Below, in pieces: positions 1-5,779 of a stretch of DNA of 6,679 nt. The notes beneath the pieces were generated by a model. The model had not been told where the DNA came from. It saw nothing but the letters and a program-made list of their open reading frames with translations, and made no database searches. A program made the position numbers and the translations under genes. The stretch covers positions 1 to 6,679 of the forward strand of contig CAYYMX010000075.1 in assembly GCA_964473045.1 (NCBI GenBank), given 5' to 3'. The stretch is from CAYYMX01 sp964473045 (GTDB lineage Bacteria > Pseudomonadota > Alphaproteobacteria > Methylaequorales > Methylaequoraceae). Within the stretch, counting starts at the first letter, position 1. The number at the start of each line of letters is the position of its first letter.

Positions 1-223
1 TCCTTTTTTTAAAAATTATAGGCCACAATTTTACTTTAGAACAACTGATGTTACAGGCACTATTGAATTGCCGTCAGGTACTGAAATGGTGATGCCCGGT
101 GATAATGTTTCCGTTTCTGTTGAGTTACTTACACCAATTGCTATGGATAAAGGACTTAAGTTTGCCATTAGAGAAGGTGGTAGAACTGTTGGAGCTGGTG
201 TAGTAGCAGAGATTGTAGAATAG
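1..223 (+). CDS. tuf: Elongation factor Tu, C-terminal end (partial, 5' end outside the window)
   Basis: EF-Tu is the GTPase that carries aminoacyl-tRNA to the ribosomal A site. Only the last 73 residues are present; base 1 is the final base of a split codon and full codons begin at base 2. The fragment falls wholly in domain 3, the beta-barrel that contacts tRNA and EF-Ts. It reads PFFKNYRPQFYFRTTDVTG near its start, then LPSGTEMVMPGDNV, and ends FAIREGGRTVGAGVVAEIVE, all hallmark EF-Tu stretches. The GTPase domain cannot be judged. The stop is TAG at 221-223 and rpsJ follows after 25 nt with no terminator visible, so it is probably co-transcribed with the ribosomal genes, as in the str-S10 order common in Proteobacteria. 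Whether a second tuf copy exists in the genome cannot be told. Confidence 0.98.
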   Translation, partial: PFFKNYRPQFYFRTTDVTGTIELPSGTEMVMPGDNVSVSVELLTPIAMDKGLKFAIREGGRTVGAGVVAEIVE

Positions 224-234
224 TTAATCTTTGT

Positions 235-238
235 GAGG
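235..238 (+). promoter_or_regulatory. Ribosome binding site of rpsJ, followed by a T9 run
   Basis: GAGG at 235-238 lies 10 nt before the rpsJ ATG. The spacer contains nine consecutive T (240-248), so its length, and with it initiation efficiency, could change by replication or transcription slippage. It sits in the only spacer over 10 nt in the window. Confidence 0.65.
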
Positions 239-248
239 ATTTTTTTTT

Positions 249-557
249 ATGGTTAGTCAAAACATACGTATTAGACTCAAAGCTTTTGATCATAGAGTTC
301 TTGATCAGACTACGCTTGAAATAGTTAATACTGCAAAAAGAACTGGGGCTAATGTAAAGGGACCAATTCCTCTTCCAACTATTATTGAGAAATATACAAT
401 TTTAAAATCACCTCACGTTGATAAAAAGTCGAGGGATCAATTAGAAATGAGAACACATAAACGTGTTATGGATATTACTGACTGGACTCCCCAAACAGTT
501 GATGCTCTTCAAAAGCTCGAACTTGCCGCTGGCGTAGATATAGAAATAAAATTGTAG
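249..557 (+). CDS. rpsJ: 30S ribosomal protein S10
   Basis: S10 is a protein of the 30S head; in E. coli it also pairs with NusB in transcription antitermination. The product has 102 residues, the usual length. Clear family stretches are NIRIRLKAFDHRVLDQ (5-20), the loop region SPHVDKKSRDQLEMRTHKR (54-72) that reaches into 16S rRNA, and a C-terminus LAAGVDIEIKL typical of alphaproteobacteria. The ATG start is backed by GAGG 10 nt upstream and by alignment of the N-terminus to relatives. It follows tuf by 25 nt and precedes rplC by 8 nt. In E. coli this gene opens the S10 operon behind a long leader regulated by L4. Here there is no room for such a leader between tuf and rpsJ, so that type of control is unlikely at this spot. 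Confidence 0.98.
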   Translation: MVSQNIRIRLKAFDHRVLDQTTLEIVNTAKRTGANVKGPIPLPTIIEKYTILKSPHVDKKSRDQLEMRTHKRVMDITDWTPQTVDALQKLELAAGVDIEIKL

Positions 558-565
558 GATTAGAT

Positions 566-1411
566 ATGAGATTGGGTCTTATTGTAAAAAAAATTGGTAT
601 GAGCAGATTTTATGATTCATCTGGTATTAACCAATGTGTAACTATTTTAAAAGTTGATAACTGTAAGATTATAGAAATTAAGACTAAAGAAAAAAACAAT
701 TACAATGCTTTAAGACTTTCTTATGGTGTAGCAAAAAAACCTTCAAAAAAACCCTTAAGAGGTTTTTTAAAAAAGAATAATTTAAAACAATTTATCTTGT
801 CCAAAGAATTTAGAGTTGAGAATGAACATAATTATAAGATTGGTGATGAAGTGAGTGCTGAAAACTTTACAGAAGGTCAATTTGTAGATATTTCAGGGAA
901 TACAATTGGTAAAGGATTCGCTGGTGGTATGAAAAGACATAATTTTTCTGGAAATAGAGCAACGCATGGTGTTTCTATTTCGCATAGATCTCATGGTTCA
1001 ACAGGCCAGTGCCAAGATCCGGGAAAAGTTTTTAAGGGAAAAAAAATGGCTGGTAGACTTGGAAATGTTAAAAGAACTATGCAAAATCTTTTAGTGCTTA
1101 AAGTGTATAAGGAAAATAATACAATTTTAGTAAGAGGCTCAGTTCCAGGTCCAAGTGGTTCTTATCTTAAAATTTTTGATTCAGTTAAGAAAAGTCAAAT
1201 GATTGAAAAACCAAAGCCAGTACAGGAACAGTCTCAATTGCAGCCTGCAGAGAAGCCAAATCCGGCACAGGAAGTTAAACCAGAAGTTGCGGAAGTTAAC
1301 CCGCTACAGAAACCTCAGGCTCAAACCCAAACATCCAAAGAATTAGAAGATAAATCTGAACCCAAAGAATTTGCTAAAAAAAACTTAAAAGATAGCAACA
1401 AAGTGGAATAG
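566..1411 (+). CDS. rplC: 50S ribosomal protein L3 with a long Pro/Gln/Glu/Lys-rich C-terminal tail
   Basis: L3 binds the 3' part of 23S rRNA early in 50S assembly, and its long loop reaches the peptidyl transferase centre. The core is residues 1 to about 207: RLGLIVKKIGMSRFY at the start, GKGFAGGMKRHNF (115-127), and GSTGQCQDPGKVFKGKKMAG (144-163). Gln150 lies at the same residue number as the glutamine methylated by PrmB in E. coli L3. Residues about 208-281 form an extra tail rich in P, Q, E and K, predicted disordered; E. coli L3 stops at 209. C-terminal extensions on L3 are known in alphaproteobacteria, so the tail is unusual in detail but not in existence. The start at 566 has AGGAT at 556-560 overlapping the rpsJ stop. 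rplD follows after one base. The product has 281 residues. Confidence 0.97.
   Translation: MRLGLIVKKIGMSRFYDSSGINQCVTILKVDNCKIIEIKTKEKNNYNALRLSYGVAKKPSKKPLRGFLKKNNLKQFILSKEFRVENEHNYKIGDEVSAENFTEGQFVDISGNTIGKGFAGGMKRHNFSGNRATHGVSISHRSHGSTGQCQDPGKVFKGKKMAGRLGNVKRTMQNLLVLKVYKENNTILVRGSVPGPSGSYLKIFDSVKKSQMIEKPKPVQEQSQLQPAEKPNPAQEVKPEVAEVNPLQKPQAQTQTSKELEDKSEPKEFAKKNLKDSNKVE
1205..1273 (+). repeat. Degenerate direct repeat in the L3 tail (two 24-nt units, 45-nt period)
   Basis: Codons 1205-1228 encode EKPKPVQE and codons 1250-1273 encode EKPNPAQE. The two DNA units differ at 5 of 24 positions and lie 45 nt (15 codons) apart. A weaker third unit may follow near residue 243 (EVNPLQKP). The 120 nt from 1201 to 1320 contain 58 G+C by hand count (about 48%), against about 30% in the 60-nt lines before and after. 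This suggests growth of the tail by duplication and drift; it may also simply reflect the Pro/Gln/Glu/Ala codons used. Confidence 0.6.
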
Positions 1412-1412
1412 C

Positions 1413-2036
1413 ATGAAAGAAAAAATAAATTCGATAGATAATAAATTGGTAAGAGAAGTTGATTTGAACAAGTCAATCTTTGGTATTGATTATAGAGAGG
1501 ACATTATTTCTAGAATGATTAGATATCAACTTGCTAAAAGACGTTCTGGCAACCATAAAACAAAAGGTATATCTGAAATTTCTGGTTCAACAAAAAAACC
1601 ATTTAAACAAAAAGGGACTGGGAGTGCAAGGCAAGGGAGTAGGCGTTCCCCTCAAATGCGAGGAGGTGCAGTAATTTTTGGTCCTCAGGTAAGATCGCAT
1701 GCTCATAAACTACCTAAAAAAATTCGCACATTAGCCTTAAAAATAGCTCTTTCAAAAAAACTTAAAGATGGAAAATTAAAAATCATAGATGCTTTTAAAA
1801 TCCCCAAAGCAAAGACAAGTCTATTTAAATCTAAATTGTTGAACTTCAAAATTAATTCAGCACTTTTTGTTGATGGAAAAGATATTGATAAGAATTTTTT
1901 TTTAGCCTCCAATAATGTTCCAAATGTGGATGTTCTTTCGGTATCTGGAATAAATGTTTACGATATAGTCAAGAAAGATTTCCTGATTATCTCTGAGGGA
2001 GCTCTTAAGAGTCTAAATGAAAGGTTTAGTAAATGA
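1413..2036 (+). CDS. rplD: 50S ribosomal protein L4
   Basis: L4 binds 23S rRNA domain I early in assembly, and its extended loop helps form the constriction of the peptide exit tunnel. In E. coli it also represses its own S10 operon. The 207 residues match the family length. The rRNA-binding loop is plain at about residues 45-95, with STKKPFKQKGTGSARQGSRRSPQ (split here as STKKPFKQKGTG, 59-70, and SARQGSRRSPQ, 71-81) then RGGAVIFGPQ. The C-terminal half is the alpha/beta domain ending NERFSK. The N-terminus begins MKEKINSIDNKLVREVDLN, which fits the short variable start of L4. The ATG lies one base after the rplC stop with GGA at 1405-1407 just upstream, so translation is probably coupled. 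Its TGA overlaps the rplW ATG. Confidence 0.97.
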   Translation: MKEKINSIDNKLVREVDLNKSIFGIDYREDIISRMIRYQLAKRRSGNHKTKGISEISGSTKKPFKQKGTGSARQGSRRSPQMRGGAVIFGPQVRSHAHKLPKKIRTLALKIALSKKLKDGKLKIIDAFKIPKAKTSLFKSKLLNFKINSALFVDGKDIDKNFFLASNNVPNVDVLSVSGINVYDIVKKDFLIISEGALKSLNERFSK

Positions 2037-2341
2037 CTATGGTTGTTTCATCTGAAAGATTATTTGAAGTGATTCGTTCTCCCTTAGTATCAGAAAAGGC
2101 AACTTTTGTTTCACAGTTCAACTATTATGTTTTTAAAGTTTCGTTAAGTTCTAAAAAGATAGAAATAAAAGATGCCGTTGAAAAGATTTTTAATGTAAAA
2201 GTTAAATCAGTCAACACTCTTATACAGAAAGGCAAAAAGAAAAGATTCAAAAATCGTATTGGCTTTAGATCTAATATAAAAAAAGCATTCGTTAAACTAC
2301 AAGAAGGTAACACAATAGATACAACAGTAGAGGTTAAATAG
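2033..2341 (+). CDS. rplW: 50S ribosomal protein L23
   Basis: L23 sits at the rim of the peptide exit tunnel and is the docking site for trigger factor and SRP. The product has 102 residues. IRSPLVSEKATF (14-25) is the conserved N-terminal motif; Glu21 matches E. coli Glu18, the trigger-factor contact. NVKVKSVNTL (54-63) and the basic loop GKKKRFKNRIGFRSNIKKAFV (in pieces GKKKRFKNRIG, 67-77, and FRSNIKKAFV, 78-87) follow, the latter with an alphaproteobacterial flavour. The start at 2033 overlaps the rplD stop as ATGA and has AGG at 2022-2024, 8 nt upstream. A second ATG at 2039 (giving 100 residues) is possible but lies farther from that site. The overlap implies re-initiation by ribosomes finishing rplD. 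Confidence 0.97.
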   Translation: MTMVVSSERLFEVIRSPLVSEKATFVSQFNYYVFKVSLSSKKIEIKDAVEKIFNVKVKSVNTLIQKGKKKRFKNRIGFRSNIKKAFVKLQEGNTIDTTVEVK

Positions 2342-2347
2342 TAAATT

Positions 2348-3175
2348 ATGGCTTTAAAACAATATAAACCAGTTACTTCAAGTCAAAGAGGTCTTGTTCT
2401 TGTAGAAAAATCAGATATTTTTAAAGGAAAGCCACATAAAAAGCTTACTAAGGGTTTATCTGCTAAGGGTGGAAGAAATAATTATGGGCATCTGACCGCT
2501 AGAAGAAAAGGTGGACGTCACAAAAGAAAGTATAGAATTATAGACTTTAAAAGAAATGTTTTAAATTCACCTGCGACAGTCGAAAGAATTGAATACGATC
2601 CAAATAGATCTTCATATATTGCTCTGATTAAATACAAAGATGATAATTACTCTTATATTATCTGTCCTCAGAAAATTAAAGTTGGTGCTATTGTGGTGTC
2701 TTCGGATGAGGCAGAAATAAAAATTGGTAATTGTCTAAAGCTAAAAAATATTCCCAATGATACGCTTATCCATAATGTGGAGATAAAACCTGGAAAAGGT
2801 GGACAACTTTTAAGGTCAGCTGGTACATATGGTCAATTAATTGGAAAAGACTCTGATTATGCTCAGATCAAATTGTCATCCGGTGAGATTAGGATTGTTA
2901 GGGTTGAGTGTAGAGCAACTATTGGAATGGTTTCAAATCCAGATCAAAAAAATATTAAGCTAGGTAAAGCTGGAAGAAAGCGTTGGTTGGGGGTTAGACC
3001 AGTTGTGAGAGGGGTTGCTATGAACCCTATTGATCATCCTCACGGAGGTGGAGAAGGTAGAACTTCTGGAGGAAGAAACCCAGTTTCAAGAAAAGGTCTT
3101 TCTGCAAAGGGTAAGAAAACCAGAAATAATAAACGAACAAACAAATTTATTTTAAAAAATAAAAAGAAAAAATAG
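2348..3175 (+). CDS. rplB: 50S ribosomal protein L2
   Basis: L2 is a large 23S rRNA-binding protein needed for subunit joining and for peptidyl transferase centre structure. The 275 residues match the family (273 in E. coli). The N-terminal domain carries LSAKGGRNNYGHLTARRKGG (38-57) and YRIIDFKRN; the middle has PGKGGQLLRSAGTYGQLI; the C-terminal domain has RGVAMNPIDHPHGGGEGRT. His230 (counting Met1) corresponds to the essential His229 of E. coli, numbered without the initiator Met. The tail KGKKTRNNKRTNKFILKNKKKK is strongly basic, as expected. The start follows rplW by 6 nt; the best purine site, AGAGG at 2329-2333, is 14 nt upstream, longer than usual, so the start rests mainly on the conserved N-terminus. 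Confidence 0.98.
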   Translation: MALKQYKPVTSSQRGLVLVEKSDIFKGKPHKKLTKGLSAKGGRNNYGHLTARRKGGRHKRKYRIIDFKRNVLNSPATVERIEYDPNRSSYIALIKYKDDNYSYIICPQKIKVGAIVVSSDEAEIKIGNCLKLKNIPNDTLIHNVEIKPGKGGQLLRSAGTYGQLIGKDSDYAQIKLSSGEIRIVRVECRATIGMVSNPDQKNIKLGKAGRKRWLGVRPVVRGVAMNPIDHPHGGGEGRTSGGRNPVSRKGLSAKGKKTRNNKRTNKFILKNKKKK

Positions 3176-3185
3176 TGGTGTAATT

Positions 3186-3461
3186 ATGACAAGATCAGTT
3201 TGGAAAGGACCTTTTGTTGATACATATCTCATTAAAAAAGCAGATAAAGTAAGAAGCTCTGGAAGAAATGATGTGATAAAAACATGGTCAAGGAGGTCTA
3301 CTATTTTACCTGAGTTTGTTGGTATTACATTTGGTGTTCATAATGGTAGAAAGCATATTCCAGTTACTGTAAATGAAAATATGGTAGGTCATAAGTTAGG
3401 TGAGTTTTCACCAACAAGAACTTATAAGGGACATAATGCTGATAAGAAAGTGTCGTCATAG
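3186..3461 (+). CDS. rpsS: 30S ribosomal protein S19
   Basis: S19 binds the 30S head with S13 and takes part in bridges to the 50S subunit near the A-site tRNA. The product has 91 residues, the usual size. It opens MTRSVWKGPFVDTYLIKKA, and includes IKTWSRRSTILPEFVG (31-46), then the signature VHNGRKHIPVTVNENMVGHK (51-70) and LGEFSPTRTYKGHNADKK. No residue expected in the family looks lost. It sits between rplB (10 nt upstream) and rplV (8 nt downstream if rplV begins at 3470). The upstream site is poor (GGTG at 3177-3180, 5 nt from the ATG), so translation may depend on ribosomes arriving from rplB. Confidence 0.98.
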   Translation: MTRSVWKGPFVDTYLIKKADKVRSSGRNDVIKTWSRRSTILPEFVGITFGVHNGRKHIPVTVNENMVGHKLGEFSPTRTYKGHNADKKVSS

Positions 3462-3463
3462 GG
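3460..3463 (+). promoter_or_regulatory. Ribosome binding site that decides the rplV start
   Basis: AGGG at 3460-3463 overlaps the rpsS stop codon. It is 6 nt from the ATG at 3470 but directly abuts the in-frame TTG at 3464. The spacing favours the ATG, giving 139 rather than 141 residues. Confidence 0.6.
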
Positions 3464-3469
3464 TTGAAA

Positions 3470-3889
3470 ATGGTTAATAAAGAGAAAAATGAAATAAATT
3501 CGATTGCTAAAGCTTCTGCAAAATCATTAAAAACGAGTGTTCAAAAGGCAAACCTTGTTTTGAGATTAATTAGAGGTTTGAAGGTAGATAAGGCAATGAA
3601 TATGTTGGAGTTTTCAAAAAAAAAAATGTCTATAGATGTTTTGAAGGTCCTAAAATCAGCAATTGCAAATGCTGAAAATAATCATCAATTGGATATAGAT
3701 AAACTTTTTGTTAAGGAAGCTTCAGCTGGTAAGTCAATGGTATTAAAACGATTTAGACCAAGAGCAAGAGGGAGGTCTGGAAAGATTCTAAAACCGTATT
3801 CGAAAATAAGAATTTTGGTTGAGGAAAAAAAACCTCAAAAAGTTGAAAAAGTAGAAACACAGGAGAAAAAAAGTGGGACAAAAAACTAA
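3470..3889 (+). CDS. rplV: 50S ribosomal protein L22 with a charged C-terminal tail
   Basis: L22 binds 23S rRNA, and its long beta-hairpin lines the exit tunnel opposite L4. The core runs from about residue 16 to 118: SAKSLKTSVQKANLVLRLIRG, given in parts as SAKSLKTSVQKA (16-27) and NLVLRLIRG, then AIANAENNH (65-72 region), and the hairpin KRFRPRARGRSGKILKPYSK (93-112). Residues 119-139 are an extra Lys/Glu-rich tail absent from the 110-residue E. coli protein. The tail's DNA is where the rpsC start lies, giving a 17-nt overlap. A run of 11 A (3616-3626) encodes part of SKKKMS and is a possible slippage site. I chose ATG 3470 over TTG 3464 because of AGGG spacing; the difference is two residues. 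Confidence 0.96.
   Translation: MVNKEKNEINSIAKASAKSLKTSVQKANLVLRLIRGLKVDKAMNMLEFSKKKMSIDVLKVLKSAIANAENNHQLDIDKLFVKEASAGKSMVLKRFRPRARGRSGKILKPYSKIRILVEEKKPQKVEKVETQEKKSGTKN
3861..3865 (+). promoter_or_regulatory. Ribosome binding site for the GTG start of rpsC
   Basis: AGGAG at 3861-3865 is followed by seven A and then GTG at 3873. It lies inside rplV. It is one of the two best Shine-Dalgarno matches in the window and settles the non-ATG start. Confidence 0.8.
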
Positions 3890-4562
3890 TCCAATTGGAT
3901 TAAGACTTGGCATAAATAGGTCATGGGAATCAAGATGGTATTCTGAAAAAGATTACCCAAAGTTATTACAAGAGGATATCAAATTAAGAAAGTTTTTATT
4001 GAAGAATCTTTCTTCGGCTGGAATTTCCAAAATTGTTATCGAAAGACCTGCAAAATTAGCAAAAATCACATTACATACCGCTAGACCAGGTGTAATTATT
4101 GGGAAGAAAGGCTCAGATATTGAAAAATTAAAAACAAAAATTAGCATGATGATTAGTGGAGATGTTAGTATTAATATCGTAGAAATCAAAAAACCAGAAT
4201 TAGATTCAAAATTGGTTGCTGATAATATAGCACAGCAACTGGAAAGACGAGTTGCTTTCCGACGTGCTATGAAAAGGGCAGTTCAATCTGCAATGAGACT
4301 AGGAGCACTAGGAATTCGAGTTAATTGTAGTGGAAGATTAGGTGGAGCTGAGATTGCTAGAATGGAATGGTATAGAGAAGGAAGAGTTCCATTACATACA
4401 CTAAGAGCTGATATTGACTACGGAGTTTCAAGAGCTAACACAACTTACGGTATTTGTGGTGTAAAAGTCTGGATCTTTAAAGGAGAGACTTTTGACTCTA
4501 CTCCAAAAAAAAAAGATGTTAAAGATTCAAAAAATGATGAGATAAGCAAGATAAGCGAGTAA
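3873..4562 (+). CDS. rpsC: 30S ribosomal protein S3 (GTG start)
   Basis: S3 lies at the mRNA entry site of the 30S subunit. The 229 residues match the family. MGQKTNPIGLRLGINRSWES is the canonical N-terminus and fixes the GTG start at 3873, which has AGGAG 7 nt upstream. The KH domain has the GKKG loop at 77-80 within RPGVIIGKKGSDIEKLK. Arg130, Arg131 and Lys134 match E. coli Arg131, Arg132 and Lys135, implicated in mRNA helicase activity. The family signature GRLGGAEIARMEWYREGRVP spans 154-173. The last 20 or so residues are Lys/Asp/Ser-rich and variable, and include a run of 10 A (4505-4514). The gene overlaps rplV by 17 nt, more than any other pair here, so tight coupling is likely. Confidence 0.98.
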   Translation: MGQKTNPIGLRLGINRSWESRWYSEKDYPKLLQEDIKLRKFLLKNLSSAGISKIVIERPAKLAKITLHTARPGVIIGKKGSDIEKLKTKISMMISGDVSINIVEIKKPELDSKLVADNIAQQLERRVAFRRAMKRAVQSAMRLGALGIRVNCSGRLGGAEIARMEWYREGRVPLHTLRADIDYGVSRANTTYGICGVKVWIFKGETFDSTPKKKDVKDSKNDEISKISE

Positions 4563-4567
4563 GATTA

Positions 4568-4981
4568 ATGTTACAACCAAAAAAACCGAAATATAGGAAG
4601 CAGTTTAAAGGAAGAATGCATGGAAATTCTAAAGGTGGTAATTCGTTGAATTTTGGTTCATTTGGATTGAAAGCTGTTACGCCAGCTAGGATCACTTCTA
4701 GGCAAATTGAGGCAGCTCGCAGGTGCATTTCTCGTCATTTAAAGAGATCAGGAAAGGTATGGATTCGAATTTTCCCAGATGTTCCTATAACAAAAAAACC
4801 AGCAGAAGTTAGACAAGGCAAAGGCAAAGGAGCAGTTGAATTTTGGGCTTCAAAAGTTAGGCCGGGAAAAATATTGTTTGAGATAGATGGAGTTTCAAAA
4901 AATTTAGCAGTAGAAGCTTTTGAACTAGCATCAGCAAAATTGCCAAACAAGAATAAATTTGTAACTCGTCTAGGATTATAA
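4568..4981 (+). CDS. rplP: 50S ribosomal protein L16
   Basis: L16 organises the A-site side of the 50S subunit and contacts tRNA near the peptidyl transferase centre. The 137 residues compare with 136 in E. coli. MLQPKKPKYRKQFKGRMHG opens the protein, FGSFGLKAVTPARITSRQIE (30-49) follows, and the loop VRQGKGKGAVEFW (81-93) is intact; Arg82 is the counterpart of E. coli Arg81, the residue hydroxylated by the YcfD oxygenase in that species. The C-terminus LASAKLPNKNKFVTRLGL is normal. It starts 5 nt after rpsC with only a weak GAG upstream (4557-4559) and ends one base before rpmC, consistent with translational coupling on both sides. I see nothing odd in it. Confidence 0.98.
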   Translation: MLQPKKPKYRKQFKGRMHGNSKGGNSLNFGSFGLKAVTPARITSRQIEAARRCISRHLKRSGKVWIRIFPDVPITKKPAEVRQGKGKGAVEFWASKVRPGKILFEIDGVSKNLAVEAFELASAKLPNKNKFVTRLGL

Positions 4982-4982
4982 A

Positions 4983-5183
4983 ATGGAAAAGATTGATGAT
5001 TTAAAAAAGCTTGAAACTTCAAAATTGAAAGAAAAATTGATTTTGCTTAGAAAAGAATCATTTAATTTAAGATTTCAAAAAAGTTCTGGACAACTTGAAA
5101 AAACAGCGAGAATTAACATAGTTAGAAAACAGATTGCAAGAATAAAAACACTTATAAACCAAGGAAATAAAAAGAATGCCTAA
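4983..5183 (+). CDS. rpmC: 50S ribosomal protein L29
   Basis: L29 is a small two-helix protein beside L23 at the tunnel exit, where it helps shape the binding platform for nascent-chain factors. The product has 66 residues. Helix one is KKLETSKLKEKLILLRKESF (8-27), then the signature NLRFQKSSGQLEKTARI (28-44), then helix two with VRKQIARIKTLINQ. The ATG lies one base after the rplP stop, with AGG at 4972-4974, 8 nt upstream inside rplP. Its last 8 nt overlap rpsQ. It is of normal length and character. Confidence 0.97.
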   Translation: MEKIDDLKKLETSKLKEKLILLRKESFNLRFQKSSGQLEKTARINIVRKQIARIKTLINQGNKKNA

Positions 5184-5403
5184 AAGAACTTTAAAAGGAG
5201 TTGTAGTTTCAGAAAAAGCAGACAAAACAATTACTGTATCTGTTAACAGAAAAGTAATGCATCCTGTTTATAAAAAATATATTAAGAGAACAAAAAAATA
5301 CTGTGTACATGATGAGAAAAATGAATTTAAGATTGGCCAAGATGTAACAATTCAGGAAAGCAAGCCAATTTCAAAAACTAAAAAATGGGTAGTTATTAAA
5401 TAG
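5176..5403 (+). CDS. rpsQ: 30S ribosomal protein S17
   Basis: S17 is an OB-fold primary binder of 16S rRNA in the 30S body. The 75 residues fit the family. MPKRTLKGVVVSEKADKTIT (1-20) is the standard opening, MHPVYKKYIKRTKKYCVHDE (28-47) contains the family signature, and the remainder has IGQDVTIQESKPISKTKKW. The start is inside rpmC (8-nt overlap), with an A/G-rich AAGGAAATAAAAAG stretch upstream at 5160-5173 supplying AAGGA as the ribosome site. It closes the S10 gene set; rplN follows after only 7 nt with no terminator. Confidence 0.97.
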   Translation: MPKRTLKGVVVSEKADKTITVSVNRKVMHPVYKKYIKRTKKYCVHDEKNEFKIGQDVTIQESKPISKTKKWVVIK

Positions 5404-5410
5404 GTATTAT

Positions 5411-5779
5411 ATGATTCAAATGCAATCTACATTATTTGTTGCTGATAATTCTGGGGCTAAAAAAGTTCAGTGTATAAAAGTATTAGGTGGAACAAAAAGA
5501 AGATTTGCGTCAATTGGTGATGTGATCGTAATCACAGTAAAGGATGCAATTCCAAGAGGCAAAGTTAAAAAAGGTGAAATTCATAAAGCTGTTATAGTTA
5601 GAACGGCTAAGGAAGTTTATAGATCTGATGGATCATCTATAAGGTTTGATAGAAATTCAGCCGTTTTAATTAGTAATACTGGTGAACCTTTGGGCACTAG
5701 AATTTTTGGTCCAGTAACACGAGAACTAAGAGCTAAAAAGTATATGAAAATTATCTCACTTGCTCCGGAGGTATTATAA
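5411..5779 (+). CDS. rplN: 50S ribosomal protein L14
   Basis: L14 binds 23S rRNA and forms an intersubunit bridge to the 30S; it is also the anchor for the silencing factor RsfS in bacteria. The 122 residues equal the usual length. MIQMQSTLFVADNSGAKKVQ (1-20), CIKVLGGTKRRFASIGDVI (21-39), AIPRGKVKKGEIHKAVIVRT (46-65) and the C-terminal GTRIFGPVTRELRAKKYMKI (95-114) are all canonical. AGG at 5402-5404 lies 6 nt before the ATG, overlapping the rpsQ stop. The later ATG at 5420 is inside the conserved MIQMQ opening and is not preferred. In E. coli this gene starts a separate spc operon; here no promoter fits in the 7-nt gap. Its TAA shares one base with the rplX ATG. Confidence 0.98.
   Translation: MIQMQSTLFVADNSGAKKVQCIKVLGGTKRRFASIGDVIVITVKDAIPRGKVKKGEIHKAVIVRTAKEVYRSDGSSIRFDRNSAVLISNTGEPLGTRIFGPVTRELRAKKYMKIISLAPEVL
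5767..5771 (+). promoter_or_regulatory. Strong ribosome binding site of rplX
   Basis: GGAGG at 5767-5771 lies 7 nt before the rplX ATG, inside the end of rplN. It is the strongest Shine-Dalgarno match in the window and coexists with a TAATG stop-start overlap, so rplX may start both de novo and by re-initiation. Confidence 0.8.

Noticed and set aside
224..248. Possible promoter between tuf and rpsJ
   Set aside because: The 25-nt gap is too short for a -35/-10 pair plus start, and no such motifs are visible; it holds only the ribosome site and a T run.
746..768. Hairpin AAAAAACC / GGTTTTTT with a 7-nt loop and flanking T/A runs, resembling an intrinsic terminator
   Set aside because: It is inside the conserved reading frame of rplC (KKPLRGF), has only two G-C pairs, and ten or more essential genes lie downstream, so a working terminator here is implausible.
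1703..1912. Minus-strand open frame opposite rplD, and similar ones opposite rplW, rpsC, rpsC/rplP, rplP/rpmC and rplX/rplE
   Set aside because: Each lies opposite a clearly conserved ribosomal gene, has no recognisable protein family, and reflects AT-rich Lys/Phe mirror coding; none has supporting context.
3464..3466. TTG as the start of rplV
   Set aside because: It directly abuts the AGGG site, leaving no spacer, whereas the ATG six bases later has normal spacing; the two extra residues are not conserved.
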